A stretch of DNA of 64,000 nucleotides. Source: Burkholderiales bacterium (lineage in GTDB: Bacteria; Pseudomonadota; Gammaproteobacteria; Burkholderiales; WYBJ01). Positions 59,222 to 64,000 of the stretch are shown here, in pieces. Numbering within the stretch: position 1 is the first letter of the stretch; each line of letters begins with the position of its first letter. A program made the position numbers and the translations under genes. The DNA is taken from positions 1-64,000 of the forward strand of contig JADLAC010000066.1 in NCBI GenBank assembly GCA_020848435.1, written 5' to 3'. The notes under the pieces are model-generated. The model did no database searches. It had not been told where the DNA came from and saw only the letters and a program-made list of their open reading frames with translations.

Positions 59222-60538
59222 TCAGCGTTCTTCGGCTCGGAGGTCGACGTAGGCCTTGTCGCGCAGCAGGCGCACCCACTCCTGATAGGCTTCGTCCGCC
59301 TTGCGTTCGCGCAGCGACTGGCGTGCATTGAGCCGCAGCCGCTCCTTGGACATGTCTTCTTCGCGCCTGCCGAGCACCTGGATCAGGTGCCAGCCGAATT
59401 CGGTTCGCACCGGTTCCGACAACTGGTTGACCTTGAGCTGGTTCAGCGTGCGCTCGAAATCCGGCACGGTGTCGCCCGGCGACAGCCATCCCAAGTCGCC
59501 CCCTTTCGACGCGCTGCCGTCCTGGGATTGAAGCCGCGCCAGCTCGGCGAAGTCGGCACCGTTATCGATGCGCTCGCGCAGGCCGAGCAGGCGGTTGCGC
59601 GCTTCGCTCTCGGAGATGAGCTCGTTGGTGCGGATGAGAATGTGCCGGGCGTGCGTTTGCTGCACCATGACCGGCGCGACGCCGCGCTGGTCGAGCAGCT
59701 TCAAGATGTGGAAGCCGTTCGAGCTGCGCAGAACGTCGCTCACCTGGCCGACCCGCATGCCTTTCAGCGCGTCGACGAACAGCGCCGGCAGCCGACTCGC
59801 GTCGCGCCAGCCGAGCATGCCGCCTTGGAGCGCTTCCGGCGCATCGGAAAAGGTGGCCGCGACTTGCCGAAAATCGGCGTCCTTCTTGAGCTGCTCGAGC
59901 GCGGATTGCGCACGCGCCTGCCGCGATTGGATCTCTTCGGGACTCGCCTGCTCGGGCACGCGCACCAGGATATGGCCGATCTGGTATTCATCGTTGCGCG
60001 CTTCGGTGCCCTGAACGCTCTGCAGCAAGGCGTCGATCTCCGCCTCGGTGACGACGATCTTGCTGTCGACTTCGCGTTCGCGCAGCCGGGCGATGATCAT
60101 CTCGTTGCGGATTTCGTCGCGAAAGCGCGCGAAGGGGACGCCGTCCTTTTCCAGGGCGGCGCGCAGCCCCTCCAGCGTCAGCTTGTTGTCCTGGGCGATG
60201 CGCGCGATGGTCTTGTCGAGCACGGCGTCCTCGATCCGCGCGCCGCTGTCCTTGGCGAACTGGAGCTGGATCTTCTGGCTCACCATGCGCTCGAGCACCT
60301 GTTTTTCCAGCACATCCGGCGCGGGCAGGGGCGTGCCGTGGCGCTTGAGCGAGTCGATGGCGATCTTGAGCTGCTGCGCGAGGTCCACCCGCGTGATGAC
60401 CTCGTCGTTGACCACCGCGACGATGCGGTCCACGCCGATCACTGCGCGCGCGGGCGCTCGCGCCGGCTCGGCGGCAAGCGCGCTCGACGCGAGCGGCGCG
60501 CTCAGCCAAGCCGCGAGGGCGAGCCACCGAACGCTCAT
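59222..60538 (-). CDS. surA: Periplasmic chaperone / peptidyl-prolyl isomerase SurA
   Basis: Escorts outer-membrane proteins, LptD among them. It has 438 residues: a signal peptide (to about SALA), the N-terminal chaperone domain (VDRIVAVVNDEVITR), two parvulin domains (first near QIGHILVRVPEQAS, second near HARHILIRTNELIS) and a C-terminal helix. AAGGGC precedes the ATG at 60538, four bases after the lptD stop, so the two are coupled. Confidence 0.96.
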   Translation of the reverse strand: MSVRWLALAAWLSAPLASSALAAEPARAPARAVIGVDRIVAVVNDEVITRVDLAQQLKIAIDSLKRHGTPLPAPDVLEKQVLERMVSQKIQLQFAKDSGARIEDAVLDKTIARIAQDNKLTLEGLRAALEKDGVPFARFRDEIRNEMIIARLREREVDSKIVVTEAEIDALLQSVQGTEARNDEYQIGHILVRVPEQASPEEIQSRQARAQSALEQLKKDADFRQVAATFSDAPEALQGGMLGWRDASRLPALFVDALKGMRVGQVSDVLRSSNGFHILKLLDQRGVAPVMVQQTHARHILIRTNELISESEARNRLLGLRERIDNGADFAELARLQSQDGSASKGGDLGWLSPGDTVPDFERTLNQLKVNQLSEPVRTEFGWHLIQVLGRREEDMSKERLRLNARQSLRERKADEAYQEWVRLLRDKAYVDLRAEER

Positions 60539-60542
60539 GCCC

Positions 60543-62780
60543 TTATTGCCGCAACGGCGGCAAGATGCTGCCTTGAGGTTCATTGATCTTGGTGTAGCCG
60601 GATATGTTCTGGCGCAAGACATCGAGCGGATTCGATCCGACCCTGGCAACGCCGTTGAGTTCCAGCTGCAAGAACACCGAGCGCGATGCATCGCCCGTAC
60701 CGACCGCAACCGTGTAGCTCACGAATCGGACCACCCAGCAGCCGCCGTTATACTCCACCCCGGCGAGCCCTTCGGCGATGCGGCTGTCGCGCAGTGAATA
60801 ATTCACCCGGCCGACGCCGCTCCAGCCGCCGGTGATCGGCCATTGGGCCGACATATCGACGTTTTCCAGGATGCCGCGGGTCATGCGGTAGCTGGCGTTC
60901 AAGACCTTGCCGACGTCGGGTTGATAGCGCGCCCCGAATGCGAGCTTACGCGTCTCGGAGAACTCGGTGTTGTATTGGACCCCGACCTCGGCGATCACGT
61001 CGCGCGTGATGCGCCCGCTCAACGCCGCGAGGATGTCGGAGGCCGTGCTGGTCCGGGTGGGCACCCCGGGCAGCGTTACTTCCTGGTCCTTGAAGTAGAA
61101 GCGCTGCGCCAGCCCCACCCGCAACTGTTCGATGCCGGTGTTGGGGTCGAGCAGGCGCGAAGTGATGCCGGCGGTGAGCTGGTTCGCGTCGTTGATCCGG
61201 TCGCTGCCGCTGAACTGGTTCTCGCTGAAGATGGTGGCGAAGTTGATGTCGGTCAGGCCGCTCTCGAAGTTGGGGAGGTGGTTCTGCTTGCGGAAGGGGA
61301 TGTAGACGTACAGTAATCTGGGCTCCAGCGTTTGCAGATATTCGGTGCCGCGTATGGTCGTGTCGCGCTCGAACACCAGCCCGCCTTCGGTGCTGAAGAT
61401 CGGCACGGTACGGCTCGCATCGGCGACGACGGTTCGAGGCGATGGATCGACGTCGTAGCGGGTGTGGTGCACGCCGATCTTCGGGGTGATGAATGCGAAC
61501 GGGTTCTGCAGCGGTACGCTCAAGCTCGGATACGCGACGGTACGCCGTCCCGTGAGCAGCGTCGGGTGGTGGAAGTCGACATAGCTGCTCGTAAAGGCGA
61601 TATCAGTGCCGAGAATGTCGTAGTTCTGGGTCGACAGCAGAAGCTGCGGCAGGCGATCGTAGGGCGGGGCGATGGGCGCGCGCGGGTCCTGCAGCGTCTG
61701 CCAGCGCTGCATCATGCCGGTGAAGCTCCAAATGCCGCTGCTGCCGAGGGCGCCGCTACGCACCGCGATCGCTTCGCGCGGCAACAGAACCAACGAGGTC
61801 GCCTGAATCTGGGTGGAAAGATCGCGAAAGTAATTGTCGTCAGAGACTTTCTGCGCGTTCAGCAGCAACGTCCATGGCCCCAACACCTGCTGATGGCGCA
61901 TGAAGGTCGCATAACGGTCCTTCCCCTGTGCGACGTCGTCGTCGGGCAATACCTCCAGGCGCACTTCGCCGTTGTAGCCACGTTCGAGATAACGGAACTC
62001 GGAGCCCAGCATAAAGCCGCGCTTGGCGAGCACATGGGGCGTGAAAGTGGCATCGCGGTTGGGGGCGATGTTCCAATAGTAGGGGATGGAGAACTCCGCA
62101 CCGCTCTTGCCGCTGGTGGCGATGGTCGGCGAGAGAAAGCCGGACTTGCGGTTCGCGCTGAGCGGGAAGTTCATCCACGGCGTGTACAGAATGGTCCGGT
62201 CCATGAACACGACGCTGGCATCGCGCGCGGTGCCGATGTCGGTGTTCTTGTTCAGGTCGAGATCGCGGGCGCGAATGAACCAATCGTCCTGGCCGGGACC
62301 GCAGGTGGTGTAGCGGCCTTGATCGACGCGATAGCGGTTCTCGCCGACGAACAAGAACTCGCGCGCATCGCCGCGCGCATTCTGTTCCGCCAAGCGGTAG
62401 GTCGGCTGCTGCAGGTAGCCGCGCTCGGTTTCGAGATTGAGCTTGAGCCGCGTGCCGGTGAAGACGTCGCCGCGGTTTTCCATGCGCACGTTGCCGGCCG
62501 CCTCGACCTCGTCGAGGTCGCTGCGATAGTACAGCCAGTCGGCGAACACGGCCTTGCCGCGCGTGCGAAAGCGTGCGTCGCCCAGCGCCTCGAAATCGCG
62601 CTCCTGGTGGCCCCGGAGCTGCTCGGCGTCGATGAAGATGGGCAGCTTCTCGTCGCCCAAGGCCGGCGCCTGCAAAGCGCGGTCGAGCTTCAAACCTAGC
62701 CCGGAACCGGCGGCGTGCACCGCGGCGGCGCACGTGACCAGCGCAAGGACGCCAAGCGGCTGCAGGCGGTTAAGACGCAT
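60543..62780 (-). CDS. lptD: LPS assembly outer-membrane protein LptD
   Basis: Outer-membrane barrel that, with LptE, places LPS in the outer leaflet. It has 745 residues: a signal peptide, the jellyroll LptA-like domain (about 45-200) and a C-terminal 26-strand barrel. The mature part has only two cysteines, about Cys160 (YTTCGPGQDDW) and Cys681 (GGCWVVRF), against four in E. coli, so one inter-domain disulfide is predicted. First in the lptD-surA-pdxA-rsmA set and divergent from amgK. Confidence 0.95.
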   Translation of the reverse strand: MRLNRLQPLGVLALVTCAAAVHAAGSGLGLKLDRALQAPALGDEKLPIFIDAEQLRGHQERDFEALGDARFRTRGKAVFADWLYYRSDLDEVEAAGNVRMENRGDVFTGTRLKLNLETERGYLQQPTYRLAEQNARGDAREFLFVGENRYRVDQGRYTTCGPGQDDWFIRARDLDLNKNTDIGTARDASVVFMDRTILYTPWMNFPLSANRKSGFLSPTIATSGKSGAEFSIPYYWNIAPNRDATFTPHVLAKRGFMLGSEFRYLERGYNGEVRLEVLPDDDVAQGKDRYATFMRHQQVLGPWTLLLNAQKVSDDNYFRDLSTQIQATSLVLLPREAIAVRSGALGSSGIWSFTGMMQRWQTLQDPRAPIAPPYDRLPQLLLSTQNYDILGTDIAFTSSYVDFHHPTLLTGRRTVAYPSLSVPLQNPFAFITPKIGVHHTRYDVDPSPRTVVADASRTVPIFSTEGGLVFERDTTIRGTEYLQTLEPRLLYVYIPFRKQNHLPNFESGLTDINFATIFSENQFSGSDRINDANQLTAGITSRLLDPNTGIEQLRVGLAQRFYFKDQEVTLPGVPTRTSTASDILAALSGRITRDVIAEVGVQYNTEFSETRKLAFGARYQPDVGKVLNASYRMTRGILENVDMSAQWPITGGWSGVGRVNYSLRDSRIAEGLAGVEYNGGCWVVRFVSYTVAVGTGDASRSVFLQLELNGVARVGSNPLDVLRQNISGYTKINEPQGSILPPLRQ

Positions 62781-62883
62781 CGTTCTCGGATGGGAGCCCG
62801 GTTTGGTGATGCTGCGGCGACATCGCGCCGAGCCGAGCGCTCGCGCAAAGACGCTATGCCGTCCCTGGGCGCTCGGTCTCGAA

Positions 62884-62892
62884 TGATAGAAT
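62884..62892 (+). promoter_or_regulatory. Extended -10 promoter of amgK-murU
   Basis: TGATAGAAT is an extended -10 (TGnTAGAAT) about 30 bp before the amgK ATG. No good -35 is seen, which is usual for extended -10 promoters. Confidence 0.4.
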
Positions 62893-62921
62893 CGCCGCTC
62901 CGGGAAGGCAACGCGATTGCG

Positions 62922-63923
62922 ATGGATCGGCTCGAGCAGCTAAGAACCTGGGCGTCCAGCCAAGTCGATCTCGCCGCGGCGAGCATGGTGCCTGCCTCCG
63001 AGGACGCGAGCTTCCGGCGCTACTTTCGCTTGACGCTCGGCCGCGGCAGCGTGATCGCGATGGATGCGCCGCCCTCGCACGAGGACTGCTCGGTCTTCGT
63101 GCGCGTCGCGCGCATCTTCCGCGAGGCGGGCGCCAATGTGCCCAAAATCCTCGCCCAGGACCTGGAGCGCGGTTTCCTGTTGCTGACCGATTTCGGCACC
63201 ACCCCCTATCTGCAAGCGCTCGGCCAGGGCAATGCGGATGTGCTGTACCGCGACGCTCTCGACGCCTTGATCCGCATCCAGCGCGCCAGCCGGGCGCACG
63301 CGCTCCCCGAATACGATCGCGGCTTACTCGCGCGCGAGCTGGACCTTTTCCCGCAGTGGTATGTCGATCGCCATCTCGGCTGCCGCCTCGACGCTACCCG
63401 CACCGCCGCGCTCGGCGGGGTGATCGAAACGCTGCTCGCGAACAATCTCGCGCAGCCGCGGGTGTTCGTCCATCGCGACTACCATTCGCGCAATCTCATG
63501 GTGACCGCGCCCAATCCGGGCATTCTGGATTTTCAGGACGCGGTGTTCGGACCGATCACCTACGACCTGGTGTCGCTACTGAAGGACGCGTATATCGAGT
63601 GGCCGGAAGCGCGGATTCTCGACTGGTGCGTGCGCTATTGGGAAATGGCGCGCGCGGCAAGCTTACCGGTTGCCGGCGATTTCGGCCACTTCTACCGCGA
63701 TTTCGAATGGATGGGAGTGCAACGCCATCTCAAGGTGCTCGGCATCTTCGCCCGGCTCTGGCATCGGGACGGCAAGGAGCGCTATCTCGCCGACTTGCCG
63801 CTGGTGCTGCGCCATCTGCAGCGCGCCGCCGAGCGCTATCGCGAGCTGTTCCCGCTCGCCGACTTGCTCGACCATCTACACGGCCGCAGGCGCGCCGTGG
63901 TGCACGCGTTCTCGCCGCGGTGA
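62922..63923 (+). CDS. amgK: N-acetylmuramate/N-acetylglucosamine kinase AmgK
   Basis: Anomeric sugar kinase of the peptidoglycan-recycling route, making MurNAc-1-phosphate. It has 333 residues in an aminoglycoside-phosphotransferase fold. Catalytic HRDYHSRN is at 184-191 and metal-binding ILDFQDA at 201-207. The ATG at 62922 is chosen because an earlier in-frame ATG overlaps the -10 element. The next gene overlaps by GTGA and encodes a MurU-like protein, which supports this function over a generic phosphotransferase. Divergent from lptD, as in Pseudomonas. Confidence 0.88.
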   Translation: MDRLEQLRTWASSQVDLAAASMVPASEDASFRRYFRLTLGRGSVIAMDAPPSHEDCSVFVRVARIFREAGANVPKILAQDLERGFLLLTDFGTTPYLQALGQGNADVLYRDALDALIRIQRASRAHALPEYDRGLLARELDLFPQWYVDRHLGCRLDATRTAALGGVIETLLANNLAQPRVFVHRDYHSRNLMVTAPNPGILDFQDAVFGPITYDLVSLLKDAYIEWPEARILDWCVRYWEMARAASLPVAGDFGHFYRDFEWMGVQRHLKVLGIFARLWHRDGKERYLADLPLVLRHLQRAAERYRELFPLADLLDHLHGRRRAVVHAFSPR

Positions 63924-64000
63924 GAGCGATCGTACTTGCGGCCGGGCGCGGCGAACGGATGCGTCCGCTGACCGATCGCACGCCCAAGCCGCTGCTCCGC
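63920..64000 (+). CDS. murU: N-acetylmuramate-1-phosphate uridylyltransferase MurU (5' part)
   Basis: Only the first 27 codons are in the window. The GTG start overlaps the amgK stop. The sequence MRAIVLAAGRGERMRPLTDR followed by TPKPLL is the nucleotide-binding start of sugar-phosphate nucleotidyltransferases. With amgK directly before it, MurU, which turns MurNAc-1-P into UDP-MurNAc, is the best call. The gene is cut by the window end, not by mutation. Confidence 0.85.
   Translation, partial: MRAIVLAAGRGERMRPLTDRTPKPLLR

Overview
The window is a dense block of core chromosome from a high-GC betaproteobacterium. I see no rRNA or tRNA genes, prophage, CRISPR array, or complete insertion sequence with a transposase. 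The placement rests on gene content and order: dnaA-dnaN-gyrB opposite rpmH-rnpA-yidD-yidC-mnmE, then mnmG-rsmG-parA-parB, then the atp operon, with hemE/priA, gltBD, aroKB, pilMNOPQ and lptD-surA-pdxA-rsmA nearby. The genus cannot be read from the sequence.

Layout. Replication genes occupy 0.2-5.5 kb on the minus strand, in the order dnaA, dnaN, gyrB. A roughly 190 bp palindrome-ended, MITE-like insert sits exactly between dnaN and gyrB. From 5.7 to 26 kb the genes run on the plus strand: rpmH, rnpA, yidD, yidC and mnmE; a parS site; mnmG, rsmG, parA and parB joined by 1-nt overlaps; the nine-gene F-type ATP synthase operon closed by a clear terminator; then glpD, glmU and glmS. From 26 to 48 kb everything runs on the minus strand: two DsbA-type oxidoreductases, a SPOR protein, argS, priA, hemE, gltD, gltB, a dGTPase, aroB, aroK and the pilMNOPQ type IV pilus operon. 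From 48 to 64 kb the strands mix: mrcA with an orphan nucleotidyltransferase (+), hemB and engB (-), cytochrome c4 (+), hemL/thiE/thiD (-), rubredoxin and gloA (+), rsmA/pdxA/surA/lptD (-), and amgK with the first codons of murU (+), cut by the window end.

The genes link into a few systems: replication initiation and segregation (dnaA, dnaN, gyrB, parAB-parS), energy (atp operon, cytochrome c4, glpD), amino-sugar and cell-wall supply (glmU, glmS, mrcA, amgK-murU), heme (hemE, hemB, hemL), cofactors (thiD, thiE, pdxA), the outer membrane (lptD, surA, dsbA) and type IV pili.

The least ordinary signals are non-coding. They are (1) a set of hairpins ending in a plus-strand terminator between hemB and engB, with a C/U-rich anti-Shine-Dalgarno loop, at the position where Spot 42/ErsA sRNAs lie in other proteobacteria; (2) three consensus DnaA boxes plus an IHF-like site between priA and hemE; (3) a DnaA-box/GC/TAG-repeat arrangement between dnaA and dnaN; (4) the MITE-like insert that now supplies the gyrB ribosome binding site; and (5) a long palindrome and a repeated 20-mer at gene ends. 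No wholly new protein system was found.
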